Shown: positions 46,478-58,770, numbered from the stretch's first letter. The stretch is 64,000 nucleotides of DNA from Lindgomyces ingoldianus (GCF_010093535.1 NW_022985218.1:234979-298978); one strand, 5' to 3'. The notes: a model not told the origin generated them from the sequence alone. Made by a program: numbers and translations.

Positions 46478-47515
46478 TCAGTATTCCTTAAATGGACAGC
46501 CCTTGTCTGCACTGGTTGACTTCGTCTTTTCCTTCACAATATTCCACGTAAGATCCATCAACCTCTCTCCTAACGCATCGTCATTGGCCAAATCACTCCC
46601 CTTCTCCACAATCGCCGGCGGGCAGATATACAAGCCGCTCTTGTCTACCACAGTCGCCGCAAACATGGTGCTCACCGCGCCTTCAAATTGCGTTTTCTTG
46701 AACGGTGCAAGTCCAACGCTCATCGCGTACCCTCCGAGCGGATACGGTTCGTGGATATGCTCGGTCGATTGCCGCGTCTCTACGAAGCCTGGATGCGTTG
46801 CGTTTGCCAGGATATTGGGATGTTGGGAAGTGAGGTGACGGGCCAGATATTTCGAGTACAAGATACTTGCCAGCTTCGACCGGGCGTATTGTCCCATAGG
46901 TCCAGAATCCATGTTCAATTCCTCAACGCTCTCAAACTTGGTCCCCTTCGGCGCTGACTGATGCACATTACTTGCCAAATTCACAATCCGGACTCGATCC
47001 CCCTTCTTTGCCGTCTCCTTCAATAAAGGCAACAAATGGCTCGTGAGGACCACATGGCCTATATGGTTGATTGCCATATGGAGATCCACCCCATTCTTCG
47101 CCAACTGTGCAGTCATAATTCCTCTCGCTGCGTTGTTGATCAAAATGTCGAACCGATCAGTCTTTTCAGCAATCTTGAAAGCAGTCTTGCCGGCCTGTTC
47201 CCAATCAGATAAATCGCACTGCATCCACTCGACTTTGTTTGCGGCAGTATCGCCCATGTCGCTCTTGATTGCGGAAATAGCATCGGAGGCGATATCGGAC
47301 GATTGAGAGATTATGAAAAGTTTAGAAATGTTGTGAGCGAGAAGGGTGTGTGTGCAGCCATAACCCATGCCCTCAGATCCTCCGGTTACAACGGCGACTT
47401 TGCCGGAGAGATCAGGCACAGATCTGAGAGAGAATTGGGAGTCCTTGGGCGCGAGTTCATGACCTGGGACTATTTTTCCGAGGTTCTCGGCGATGGCGGT
47501 TCGGACAGCTTGCAT
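46478..47515 (-). CDS. Short-chain dehydrogenase/reductase (SDR)
   Basis: A single exon encodes 345 aa. The Rossmann motif TGGSEGMG lies at 44-51, NNAA at 127-130, the catalytic Ser182 in NLASN, and the catalytic pair Tyr210/Lys214 in YARSK. The HPGFV motif follows the substrate loop. This is a classical SDR that oxidises or reduces an alcohol/carbonyl pair with NAD(P)(H). The ~35-residue N-terminal extension and the insert after the active site resemble retinol-dehydrogenase/WWOX-like fungal SDRs. The substrate is unknown. It is transcribed divergently from the gene at 47891, with a 375-bp shared upstream region. Confidence 0.92.
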   Translation of the reverse strand: MQAVRTAIAENLGKIVPGHELAPKDSQFSLRSVPDLSGKVAVVTGGSEGMGYGCTHTLLAHNISKLFIISQSSDIASDAISAIKSDMGDTAANKVEWMQCDLSDWEQAGKTAFKIAEKTDRFDILINNAARGIMTAQLAKNGVDLHMAINHIGHVVLTSHLLPLLKETAKKGDRVRIVNLASNVHQSAPKGTKFESVEELNMDSGPMGQYARSKLASILYSKYLARHLTSQHPNILANATHPGFVETRQSTEHIHEPYPLGGYAMSVGLAPFKKTQFEGAVSTMFAATVVDKSGLYICPPAIVEKGSDLANDDALGERLMDLTWNIVKEKTKSTSADKGCPFKEY

Positions 47516-47890
47516 GTTCGCGCGTTGGAAAATGATACTTCAAGATCGAATATGAAATATAAGGAGAAGTGAATGCTCTACCCGTGGATATAGGAATGAA
47601 GGCTAATAAATGGGCGCTGCTCTCCGTCTTTGGTCGGTCCCTGATGCTTAGCTTGGTTGTTATTCTCGATCTTCTCGCCATAATGACGTCTTGAGTCCAT
47701 ATTCCATGATCTAATAGTGGCGTCCTTAATATCAAAATACATGTGCCTAGGCACATGATGCCGTGCCATGATGACGCGTTGACTTTACGTCGCGAAAGGA
47801 GGTCTGGCTTAGCGCGACGCTGAGAGGAGCATGTATCGTTATCGATAACGATCCGAGTAAGCACCCAGACCCATCTCTTCACCGCGGGCA
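47516..47890. promoter_or_regulatory. Divergent promoter region between the SDR and the disordered-protein gene
   Basis: The 375 bp between two divergent ATGs must contain both promoters. A TCGTTATCGATAACGA inverted repeat (about 47837-47852) is a clear palindrome and a possible factor site. A frame on the minus strand here is a shadow. Confidence 0.5.
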
Positions 47891-48885
47891 ATGGGCATCC
47901 CGCTACCAACGTCCAATATGCCGGACGTAGGCAAGAATAATCAGGTATGTTTAAAGCTAGACCACTTGATACATCTACCACCCCAAGCTCCAATCGCCCT
48001 CCTGCCTCAGAAATCTGCTCTTGAGTGCACATTTTGTGATCCTGCCTGCGACCTGAATCTTACCGGGAATACTCCTAGCAAATCATACACTAACGCCTAA
48101 TGTAGACTGGAGACGACGTGAATGTTGAATCTCAATCATCGCAAACCTACTTGGGCGTTTATGCGCCTCCAGACCCTGACTATGTTGCTCCTGAGTTTCC
48201 ACCCGACGCACGCCTCGCTAGGATAAACAACCAGATCACCAGTCACATACGGAAACCGTGGGATAAGTCTAAAGGGCCTGCATCAATTCAAGGTATCGGG
48301 TCATATACACATGTCCGGTCGACTGCGGCCGCGCAAGCACCCTTGTTTCCACACCAGCGGTATCTTGCAAACCAGAATCCGCCAGAGTTTCTGCCACTTG
48401 AAGGAGGACAAAGTCGCGAAGAGAGGGGGCGGGCGAGATCTCCACAAGAGTTACCGGAGAATGTGAAAGCTGTGTACGAAGCACTGAAATGTGAATTGGA
48501 GAATGAAGAAAAGAATCCAAAGGCCTTCTCATCGAGCAGTACGTTACCTATTTCTCCAATTGCAGCACTGAGGCGAATACCTTCATCCCCGCCCCCGCCA
48601 CATCCGAGAGCTCATGCCAACGTGGATGTCGAGACGGGCAGAACGGACCCTAGTCCTTCCTTCCCTGCTCCAGAGACACTCTCTACACACCTGGCAGATT
48701 TAGAAATGGGTGGCGTGCCACACCAGACGCATGATAGATCAAGACGTATGTCCGCTCCCAGCATTATTGGTATGGATAGCACGGGAACGGCGAATGTGAG
48801 TGGGAATGGAAACGTGACCGGTGGAGGGAACGCCGTAACAGGCACTTATGATGCTAGCCGAGACCCGCGGAGGAAGGGGAGGTAG
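47891..48885 (+). CDS. Hypothetical disordered protein
   Basis: Two exons: 47891-47944 (18 codons) and 48106-48885. The 161-nt intron begins GTATGT and has CACTAAC before its TGTAG acceptor; 277 aa in total. The part at residues ~28-100 looks conserved in style (YLGVYAPPDPDYVAPEFPPD; RINNQITSHIRKPWDKSKG; HVRSTAAAQAPLFPHQRYL). The rest is Pro/Ser/Gly/Asn-rich and disordered. No domain is recognised. Translating straight through from the first exon stops within the intron, which supports the splice. Confidence 0.65.
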
Positions 48886-49470
48886 CAGAAGACTTACCGG
48901 GGGAGGCTGTACGGCACGGAAGAGTGATGGTAATCGATGAGGTCAAGGGACGTGTGGTGCAAAGCGGATTGACGACAAGGATACCCTTTTCTTTGGTCTG
49001 CTGTTTCACGAGAGGGACTAGTTTTGGAGACTAGCCCAAAAGTTGGGAACAGAACATTCTCACAGCTGAATAGAGTTGCTTTGCCGTGTATGTGTAGCTG
49101 ATAATTCATGAACAGGTCATGAGAGGCATTTACTTTCGCTGACAGCAGGTGTTGAAGGAAGTGGTGATCGAGATGTCTTTCAACAATGCTAATGTTTGTT
49201 TCTCTTGAGCGGTATCGACGGTGGACTTGTAGTTCCACAAGGGGGAGGAATTTCACGAAAAGAAAGAATCTCCTGCCACAGTCGGCTACTTCAGCAGGAG
49301 GGTTGATTTTGTGAGATTTGGCACGTGATATCCCAATACGGTTAGCGCATATTCATGACACGACCAGGGAACGCGTGTTGAGTGGGGGACAATTCACTGC
49401 AGCGCAATGTCCGCCCACAAACAATACAAACAAACGTAATAGCAACCTATGGAGCACCACTGCTGCAGTT
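48886..49470. other. Intergenic: 3' flank and GCP2 promoter
   Basis: Contains a CACGTGAT site (49322-49329) about 145 bp upstream of the GCP2 ATG. A 120-codon minus-strand frame shows no motif. Confidence 0.5.
49322..49329. promoter_or_regulatory. CACGTGAT site upstream of the GCP2 gene
   Basis: A bHLH-type CACGTG core close to the start codon of the gamma-tubulin complex gene, similar in sequence to the sites upstream of the two splicing genes. The function is inferred. Confidence 0.35.
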
Positions 49471-52387
49471 ATGTCTTCTCGTCAACCCCCGAATTTGAAG
49501 TCCTCATATACTGCTGAGCGGCGTCCTGCCGCTTCTAACTATCCATCCTCCTCGCGACCCCGCGTTCCTTCCGCAAGCATGGGAGAGAATGAGCGCCGGA
49601 GCTCAACAGCCTCGCACGCGAGGAAGCAATCTGCCACTAACACGGTAGGTGAAAGTCGAATAGAGCGGAAAGAAGTGCGGGAGCGGGAGACGGAAATTCG
49701 AAGGACGCGCAGCCCATTGAAGCATTCGTCAGAAAGCAGGGTCAATGCAAGAAGTCGCGCCGAGAAGCCTGCACGACAGGCGGAAAGGGCGTCTACCACC
49801 GCCGCGACTGCGCGAAAACCCCCCGAAGAACGCCCAAGTATGTTTATCGCTCACGAACTTGCACCATGGAAGAGTCGCGAAGTCCTCGGTGGAGGAGAGT
49901 CGTTCGGAAGCTGACTCAGATAGCATCATGGGAACCCCAAGCTACACTTGTCCCTCACACTACCGCACCCCTTGCGACGCGCATCTCGATCCCTCCTCTT
50001 GCCTCGACCGCTCCTGGCTCAGTACAACCAAGACCGCTAAATCAATTGTCACTCGAAACACAGGAGATGGTCATAATCGAGGACTTGCTATTCGTCTTCA
50101 TGGGATTTGAAGGCCAGTACATCCGCTTTGCTGATTCATACAATCCACGCGAGGAGAAAGAGCGGCTCGTTGGACCTCAATTCCGCATCCTTCCTGGCTT
50201 GGATCCTAGCTTGCGAGATCTGACGTTGTCCATGTTGAAAATGGCCACTCATTACATTGCCGTAGAAACGTGCGTTGAGGTGCTGAGTAGGGAAGAATAT
50301 GGCGCCGTCAATCATGCTCTGTGTGCGGCTGTGCGGCGGCTCCTGAAGGAGTATCTGACTCTAATGGCGCAATTGGAGCACCAGATGTTGACGAATACGT
50401 CCTTCACCCTGCACGTTCTCAATCTTCATACTAAACAAACGAGCCATATGCTATTCCAGCTGTACACTACCGGGATTGAGTTACTAAAGGCAAACGGAAT
50501 TTTAGAAGACGAAGACTCGGAGGACTCAGCTGACGATACAAATAACATCGAAGGCATCCTGGAGTCGCTACGAGAAGGTGGCAATGTCCAGCTTACCAGC
50601 AAAAAGATTTGCAAAGGTGGAAGCGTTCTTGGTCTCGTCACAAGACGGCTCTCCTCGATGTCTGGTGATCCTGCAGCTCGATCCCTGCTTACAACTCTCT
50701 TACGCGAAGCGAGCAGACCATACATGTCCATGCTTAATGAGTGGCTACATCACGGTGGAATTAAAGACCCACATGCAGAATTTCTTATCAAAGAGCAGAG
50801 GAGTATCAAGAGGGAGAGGCTGGACCAAGACTACACGGACGAATATTGGGAGAAGCGTTACACAATCCGAGACGCTCTTGTCCCTCCACAACTTGACGGT
50901 GTGAAAGATAAGGTGCTTCTTGCTGGCAAATATCTCAACGTCGTGCGCGAATGCGGCGGTGTAGACGTTAGTAAAGTCGTCCAAGACGTCCCTACAAGTT
51001 TTGACGACCCCCGATTCCTGGACAACGTCAATTCCGCATACGCATATGCAAACTCTTCCCTTTTCAACCTTCTCTTAACAACACACGCACTCCCCGCGAG
51101 ATTAAGATCTCTAAAGCATTATTTCTTCCTCGACCGCTCCGACTTCTTCTCCTACTTCCTTGAATTGGGCGCATCCGAGCTCAAGAAACCAGCACGGAAC
51201 GTCAACAGCGGAAAGCTGCAATCTCTGCTAGATATTGTTTTACGACAGCCTGGCTCGGTCGCCGCCGAGGATCCGTACAAAGAGGACGTCAAAGTGCAGA
51301 TCAATGAAACAGGCCTGACGAATTGGCTCATGAAGATTGTCAATGTCACCGGTTTGGACCAAGATGCTGCTGAAAAGGGGTCAATATCAAATTATCTGAC
51401 CCCCGCAACCACGGCTACAGTGACGGACGACACCAATATCACAGGCTTCCAGGCATTGGTCTTTGATTATGCTATGCCATTCCCTCTTTCATTAGTTGTG
51501 AGCAGGGTCACCTTGACACGGTATCAATTGCTGTTCAGATATCTACTCAGTCTACGGCATCTGGAAACGAGTCTTGTAGAATGCTGGGGCGAACAGGGTA
51601 AGCATGAAGCATGGAAACACCGCTCCAAAAACCCTCGCATCGAGCTTTGGAAACGAAAAGCATGGACTCTAAGAGCACGTATGCTTGTGTTTGTACAGCA
51701 GTTGCTCTACTACTGCACCGCGGAAGTCATCGAGCCGAATTGGGTATCGCTGATGTCTCGCTTGAAAGAAGAAGGGAAGGGCAAAGAAAAGGATGAAGGT
51801 GGTGGTGAGACGCCGCATGTTAAGAGAACCGTGGATGAACTTATGCAGGATCATGTTGATTTTCTGGCGACGTGCTTAAAGGAGTGCATGTTGACCAATT
51901 CGAAGCTATTGCGGGTAAGTCTCCTCCCCTCTGCTCTTCTTCCCGTACAGCTAGGCAGGCAGAGAACATATACTAATCCAACCAGATCAACAACAAAATA
52001 ATGTCCACCTGCACTATGTTCGCCGTCTTCACTACCTCACTCTCCCGATATCTCATCACCGCAGACCCGGACCTTTGCGCCCCCGCAAACACCTCCACCT
52101 CAGCATCTGCATCCACCGCCTCTAAACCTCTGCAAACCTCTCACCGCCACTCCAAATCCCAGTCGCAACAGTTCGTATACGATCCCCAGCGCGTAGACAA
52201 AATGTTCGATATTCTAAATAAGTATGAGGAGAACTTTGCCAGACATTTGAAGATTTTGCTAGATACGTTGAACTACCTTGCGGCGACGGAGACGGTGGTG
52301 TTTTTGAGTTTGTGTGCGAGGTTGAGCTCAGCGGGTGAGGGGGGAATTATTGTGGGCGGTGGGGTTGGAGAGGGGTTTGGTAGTTAG
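49471..52387 (+). CDS. spc97: Gamma-tubulin complex component 2 (GCP2/Spc97-type)
   Basis: Three exons: 49471-49837, 49900-51914 and 51986-52387. Introns are 62 and 71 nt; the sum is 2784 nt (927 aa) with closed phases. The second acceptor is secure (CTAATCCAACCAG); the first (GGAGAG) is chosen by phase and less certain. The protein nucleates microtubules with gamma-tubulin and GCP3 at the spindle pole body. The N-terminus (~120 aa) is disordered, Ser/Arg-rich. The GCP N-terminal domain starts at IIEDLLFVFMGFEGQYIRF, a GCP2 hallmark, with LLREASRPYMSMLNEWLHHG later. The C-terminal gamma-tubulin-binding part includes YQLLFRYLLSLRHLETSLVE and DHVDFLATCLKECMLTNSKLL. It ends in a Gly-rich tail. 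Confidence 0.92.
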
Positions 52388-53712
52388 TGGTGTCTAGGTT
52401 TTCCACTTTGGAAGGGTGGTTGAGGGCGGAAGCAGGGAGAATGTTTCTTTCTGAACCCCTGTCGGAACGGACGGAGTAAGGATGTCTAGCGCTCTAGGAG
52501 TTTAGGTCAGGAGCTTTGATTGAAGGCGGCGTTTTCGGGGATACCATCATGCTTGAGGCGATGGAGTGATACCATGAAATGCTCAATCGAGATTCTTCAC
52601 CCCCGACTGATCATGAAAATGCTTCGGGACTGGAGGCCGTGTATTATGAAACTCCGAACTTATGTGTAAGTTGTCCTACTGCTACGTACGTCGAGACTGT
52701 TCCTCTATTTCCGCGTGTAAGTCTCGTCAGAATTCAACCGTTCACGTAGAAGCAAGGTACTTTTATTTGTCCAAACATCACTCAACTTTTCATGCATTTT
52801 TGGGGGGCCAAGGATTCTCCTCGAACAAGGATGTATCAACTTCCGCTGAAGCACGAAGAAGTGGAACAAAGTTGAGGTGCTATCTTTTTATAGCCAGAGA
52901 TGCTATATATCTTGGCCATATTTACTTTTATTACAGGACCCAAAGGAGGGTTGGGTGAGGATAAAGAAAAGCCCTGGGGTGCTGAATGGGTCTTTCATAT
53001 ATTTCTCCCATGGTCAAGAAATGTCTGTAAGGGATTATTTGCAGACTGTCAAGACTTTGAAGTGATCATCAACATCATGAATTCCTCGTCTTCGTTGGTG
53101 TTTTTCACAAACGCTCATCGCTCCGTCTCCGGTTCTCTCATCAGCATCGCCCCCTCTTATTTTCATCTGTCAGGTCCTTGCTGTCTCATGAATCTCCTTC
53201 ACTCACTTTTCCCGCAATCTGAACCCTTGAACTTCTAGTACTTCAGTTCTCTCATGGCACAATTTCTGCCAACTATTATTTCTCAATCCTAGCGGGAGAA
53301 AGAACATGGAGTTCGATTTCGGTTTTAGAACCCAAGCAGTAAATCCGTGAACTTCTCTTCTCAGTCCCCTGGAAAGCTCATCAGAGTTCTATCCAAGTCT
53401 TCTACAGACAGAGAAGCCGCACGCGACTCCTGAGATTGTTTTTATTGGAAGGCGAAATGTGGAGTTTTGTAAAGAAAGGGAAGTCCAAATGTGCGAAAGC
53501 GGGAATTCATATACTTTGATAAGAGTGAGAGGATGACCAAGATAGTTGAGCGATATATATATATATATTTACGTCCCCTGAGATTTTTCCAACGCGCATA
53601 TAGGATTTTGTCCAAAGGGCTGCTCATGGATCCTAGAGCCCATATCTTTTTGTGGCCGCGGGCCGTTAGTATAAATCCCCCTCGCGCAGCTCACTCTCAA
53701 CAATCTCACTAT
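52388..53712. other. Intergenic between GCP2 and repeat copy B
   Basis: Frames of 60-112 codons on the plus strand at 52662-53238 overlap each other without domains. A short (AT)n run is at about 53553-53567. No gene is supported. Confidence 0.45.
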
Positions 53713-54515
53713 CAGGGGTTCTCACGGGGCCTACTCCTGTTCGTACAAAGTGAACAGTACCGGTCACGTGTTCAGTACGAACGTACCTAGTCTGGGAGCC
53801 GCACCATGCGTTTTATGATGCTCTAGGTACGTTACGTAGTACAGATTGTATACCATTTTAGGAAGTTTATATAGTAATTTTGGGAGAGTAGGAGGGTACT
53901 AGTGAGTAGAGGTAGAGGTGGACTACCTTGCTCTGCTGCGATTAGTCTTTGGCTATAGACAGCGAACTATCGCAGGATAAGGCAGAGACGTAGTGTAGAG
54001 GGCTCCTAACTTCTGTAGTCTAGGTAAAGGACTGCGCAAAATAGACAATAAAGGTATCTAATTAACTAAATAAGGCCTGTAAGGTGTAAGGTGCGTGGAT
54101 AGCTATAAGATACATCTAGTATTCTGCACTTGAATTATCTGTGGGTTAATTATTGATGCCCTTTAAGTTGTAATACCAGAGTGGTGCAGAGCCCTGTTTT
54201 TACAAAGCTCTAAAGCACTGCAAAGGTAACAAGCAGTGGGCTTTTAGACCCCTCTGCTTATATTACTAGAGAGAAATTGTTGTCTAATATCTATATAGGC
54301 TTTAATTATGCCTCTCTAGAGATCTATTATCCTAGCTGTTTTAACTAGAGTACAGCGTACTTTAATTAAACTGGAGTACTCGTAGAGATCACGTGAACTT
54401 TAACAGGTACAATACGTACACCTACCTCTTATCTTCCGTGCCGTACAAATGTAGGCAAAATCTCAGGCATAAAAATCGCCCAATCGTACAGTACCACGCC
54501 TCGTTGGAAGCGCTG
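53713..54515 (+). repeat. Dispersed repeat copy B (GTAC-rich ends)
   Basis: A relative of copy A (19943-20935), with both outer parts in the same orientation and the core reversed. Copy B is less AT-rich, so it is closer to the ancestral sequence. It contains GTACGAACGTACC at the left and ATACGTACACCTACCTC plus AATCGCCCAATCGTACAGTA at the right. Its core includes an LTR-like unit of family 2. No open frame is present. Confidence 0.75.
54085..54204 (+). repeat. LTR-like family 2 segment inside repeat copy B
   Basis: It starts TGTAAGG and ends TTTTTACA, with internal matches to 7205-7332: TCTG(C/T)AC near the middle, GGTTAATTATT versus GGTTGATTATT, and GTGGTGCAGAGCCC versus GTGGTACAGAGCCC. This links the dispersed repeat to the small LTR family. 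It is diverged, so the call is moderate. Confidence 0.5.
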
Positions 54516-55763
54516 CTCACTACATATTCCCAAACTCAGTCACTGAACCCTTTCCCCGAGATTTGTTATGTGGTTCTCCGCCCGGGGAATTCGAGAACTG
54601 AAGTCGAATCATGTTATGTATGAATGCCTGAATTCTCGAATTGGCAAGCGAGCTAAAGAAGACAACTATAATTTACAACTCTAATGCTCATTACCTCCGC
54701 GACTGCCATGCCCTACTAGGGTGTGTACCTTGCTCCCTTACCTGAGGAACACATTTCACTCCCTGTCTTTTCTTCCGAGTAGCTATAGCTATATAAACCT
54801 CCAAACTCCCATTACTTCAGCATACCGCGATAAAGGGCACCTAAATAGTTCATCCCGCCCGTAATGCTCAACCTTAACTGAAAAACTGATTTCCAACCAA
54901 AAGTCCAGATGCTTTAGAAATCGGAACGAAAACCATGATAATGCCCTAATATTGTCTTGACGGCGATGCCGACATGTTCTGGCACTCATACTCGGCGAAC
55001 AACAACCAAAACGCATCAAGACATGTCAAATGCCTTCCACCCCAGACCTCGACGCCAAAAAACCCCCCAGCTCAGATTGGTGTCCCCGTGCCTACTACCT
55101 ACTGCCTGGAACTACGCCTTTAGGGCAGAATTATGTAGGAATCTACTAGCTCTAGCTTCCGTACACTCTCCATGGACACGCCGAGTGACCCATCTCTACA
55201 AGAATCAAAGAATCAGCCCCGTTACGGTTTAGTGCTCTCCCTGCGTACCGGTAATGTAGTTTATACATCTGAAAAAAGTTCACCTGGTTCTTTCACATGG
55301 TTCTGCGCTCGGTTTGTGGCCTGCAGTGAGCGGGCGGCTTTCGACATCCACCCACACCCTCAGTCTATCTGCCATGGTTAGTAATAATCACTGCTCTTAG
55401 ATGCTCGACAGGATGTCTCGCACTTAGGTCTCGCAAATCTGTTAGGATTCAATGCTCCCCACAAAGCTGTCGGTCTATCACGTCGTATCCTCTTTTCTGC
55501 AACCACCTAAACAACTGAAGTAACCAGTGATATTCGCATTTCACACGATACACAGCTACTGTCTAGCTCTAACCTAATCCATACGCTCAATCGCGGGATC
55601 TCGTACACGAACAATACGCGCCGCCATGCCTTGCATATCGCCCAAAAATCCAGCCCAGCCCAATCCAATTCCAAAAAGGCCTATCCATATATCCAAATCC
55701 CAAATCCAAATCCAAAAACTAGCGTTCAAACTCCCTAAATGCACCTCTCCAACCTGATCATCA
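54516..55763. other. Intergenic, no supported gene
   Basis: Lies between repeat copy B and the 3' end of the transporter-like gene. A nested ATCCAAATCC direct repeat is seen near 55690-55715. Open frames are short. Confidence 0.45.
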
Positions 55764-58160
55764 TCATGCATCAAACCTCCCTCTCCCCCTACTCAACTCG
55801 TCACCAAACAGGCGTCCCGCATCAACACAATACCTCGCATCCCCTGACCCATCATGTCCAACCTCACTGCCCCAGCACACTAATAGCGCATCCAGAATCC
55901 CTCCTAACACACCTTCCATTGCTCCGAGAGCACCCCATCCAATTGCGGCGCTGATCAATCCCACAATATACGCATACAAACTGCCCTTGTAACTCACACC
56001 AGCATTGGTCAGCTGCAGCATTCGCGCTGTTGAAACCCAGCCGCCAAAGCCGAGTGCAATTGTGATCACCCAGCGAATAGCGTGGAGAAGGAGTTTGGCG
56101 AGTCGGTAGGAGACGAGAGAGGGTCGGCCTTGGGAAGGGGTGAAGGAGCGTGGACCAAGGGTGGTTGTTGGGGAGGCAGGCGAAATGAAGGGCATGTTTG
56201 ACACACCTCTGGCTGCCGCGGAAAGAGGCAATCCGTGAACGGAGGCATATGTCAAGGTGAGAGGGTTTGTGAGGGCTGCGATTGGAGTTGGAATGAGCGA
56301 GTAGGTGCACATGCTGATCAAGCCTGAGATCCGGCGTGGGAGGATGATGAGCGGGAGACGGACCAGGAGGGCGATCAGGGTGGATAGGCAGACCGTGCCG
56401 GCCATGGTTGTCGTTGCATGGGTAAGGGATGCCCAGACAACGGTGCGAGGTGCCGGGGCAGGCACATTGTTGCGGTGGAAGTACCACTGGGAAACAGTCG
56501 CAGCGGTGGTTGCACGCTGTATCCCGGCAATGACACCCAGGGCCCAGAAATAGTCCAGAAAGAAGATCGCACCGAGCCACCAGGTACTGATGTCAATAGT
56601 CCAGCGAGATTTATTTTTCGAGAAATGACCACCGAGGAAAAGCCGTGTAAACATTAGCATCCAAAGCCATGACCAAAGGACCACAGCAGATAAGGTTGCA
56701 ATCCCGACGAAAATCAACGGGGGTTGGGTTTTCAGAATATGTCCGGAGAATTCAAGCATTTCAGCTGCCTTCTGAAGGGAGTGTCGTCCTTTGACAACGG
56801 TGTAGACCCAAAATACGGCAAAAATGAAGGGTCCAATTGACAGCCACCGCATCACCTTGTCCTGAACGCTGTCGCCATGCCATGTCCCTTTGAAGCTCGA
56901 AATAAATGGGTAGAGGAAGAAGGAGAAGGATATGGTGGGAACGGCCACAAGTATGATCATGATCAGGGGCCGTGCAAACGATCGAAGCAGGGACAACCAT
57001 ATTAGCCCAACTAAGACGGAAACCAGGGAATACACCCCGATCAGATGGAATGAGGAGTGTAGAACTGTGTAAATGGTGTCGCCTAATGGATTCTTCTTAT
57101 CCGGGGGGGATTCCTGGAGGAGAGATATTATGAATACGCCAAGTATGGCGCACTGCGCGATGAGAAAGAGCTCTGCCCAGAACAAGTTGTGTCTGGGAGG
57201 AGCTACGGGATCGGCGGCCACGACTTGTTGCACAGTTTCGCCGCCGGCACTCATCGGACGAGGATTTCTAAGTAACGTATCTTCGTCCGTTTCTTGTGGT
57301 ATAGGTAACGTTGCTCTTAGCGGGCTTCGGGCTCTTTTTGCCTTGGGTAGACCACGGAATTGCTGGTAAGAGGGCGGCCGGTCATCCATATCTCCGAAAG
57401 CTTCTTCTCCGTCCAGTTCCTCTATACTGCCTCTGACAGTAGAAGCAAGCTCTACATCGACTAGTTTGCATTTGCCTTTGCTACTAGGAGCGCTTGCTTC
57501 GGAAAGCGGCACGCTTTGATCCCGGTCACTGTCTTGTGGCTTCTCGATTACTGTGGATCTCCCCCGCGGGTTGGGCTTATCCCCCTTCCACGAACTTTTG
57601 ATGCCTCTTCCTAGTCCGTACCCTGGCGCGTCGTTTTCGATGCTACCACCATCTATTGTATGGTCTGATCGTCGCTCCATGTCTTCATCGACCTCCGAAG
57701 ACTCTGAGAGGTTGCTTACGCCAAACTGCCGACGCGATCGCTGCAGCGCGTAGGCGTCTGCCATCTCGCGGTCGTGCTCCTCATGGTCGTCTTCTTCCCG
57801 GAAGTCGTCGGTGGCAGAGTAGAAGAGCGGGGCGGGGGCGTTTGACGTGCGCGAAGCAAACGCAAACCGCGACATGCCCTGCGAGTGGTATGGGTTCGGC
57901 ATAGTGCGGCGCTGGAGATATGAAGTGGTTGATCGCGTTCGTGACGACGGTCGGTGCCTGTCGGGAGGGTTGCGGTTGGAAGGAGCATCGGGGGGGCCTC
58001 CCAAAGACAGCCGCGACTGCGACTGGGATAGAAACTTGGAGGCATCTGAGGAGAATGGTGGTCAGTCACGAGGGTCTCTCGGGGGTCACCTAAGACACAG
58101 ATATCATCTGGGGTCACATGTGCCCGATAAGGGCTCTGGAGGCTTACATTCGGAGAACAT
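55764..58160 (-). CDS. pns1: Choline-transporter-like (CTL/SLC44, PNS1-type) membrane protein
   Basis: Two exons: 58160-58148 (13 nt) and 58045-55764. The 102-nt intron starts GTAAGC and ends CCTCAG; the sum is 2295 nt (764 aa) with closed phases. Exon 1 supplies MFSE, joined to YASKFLSQSQSRLSLGG. Residues ~1-290 are hydrophilic and Ser/Arg/Asp-rich, probably a cytoplasmic disordered domain. From about residue 295 there are roughly ten membrane helices (FWAELFLIAQCAILGVFII onward). The family signature region follows: LDYFWALGVIAGIQRATTAA, then VSQWYF and VVWASLTHATTTMAGTVCLS. The end carries the typical CWGSEVG...ARYCVDAGRLFG stretch. The family is linked to choline or lipid-precursor transport, but the fungal substrate is uncertain. 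Confidence 0.9.
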
Positions 58161-58770
58161 GAGGGGTGATTTGGGAGGTGAGCTGCTCGTGTGCCAGTGC
58201 AGCTCAATGCGGAGGTCTCAGGCGTGTATTTATCTGGGTGCAGCCTTGTGGTGGTAGAGTCAGTCAGGCCGTTTGGTCAGCGGTGAGGCGGCGCACCGGC
58301 CGACAGGTACCAGCAGAAGGCAGCGACGGCGACAACGAATGACGACAGAGGGCAGGGCATGCAGCTGAGGGCTAGTGGGAAAGGCGAGGCAGGCTGAGAG
58401 CGAGTGGAGACGGGCGTCAAGGGGAGGAGCTCGATATGAATAAGTCGAAGGTGGGCACGTTTGTTCTTAGGAGAGAGGTCGCTGGGGTGCAAGAGGCTGG
58501 TGATCTCTATCGTCACGTTGGAGGCCGAGCTCGCTCGAGTGAGGCGCTACCCGAAAGCTTGCAGCAGAGCCCAAAGCTCGGATCAGACCGCGGCTTCCCT
58601 CTTGTGCGTCACCGTTTCAACCCGCGACTTCAACTTCAATCTTCACTGTCAGTCTCTTTCACTCTTTGACCCAGTTCTCTCTCGCCGTTCAGCTTCATGC
58701 CGAGCTGCATCCATGGGCATGTCAAGGTCATCGCGAAGTTCTACTCACTTGACGCGTCCTTCGCTAGCTC
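58161..58770. other. Intergenic: promoter of the CTL gene
   Basis: Upstream region of the CTL gene. Overlapping frames of 77-154 codons on the plus strand lack domains. Confidence 0.45.

Noticed and set aside
47457..48032. A 191-codon minus-strand frame spanning the SDR start and the divergent promoter
   Set aside because: It overlaps the SDR N-terminus in another frame and crosses the first exon of the opposite gene; its translation lacks protein-like pattern.
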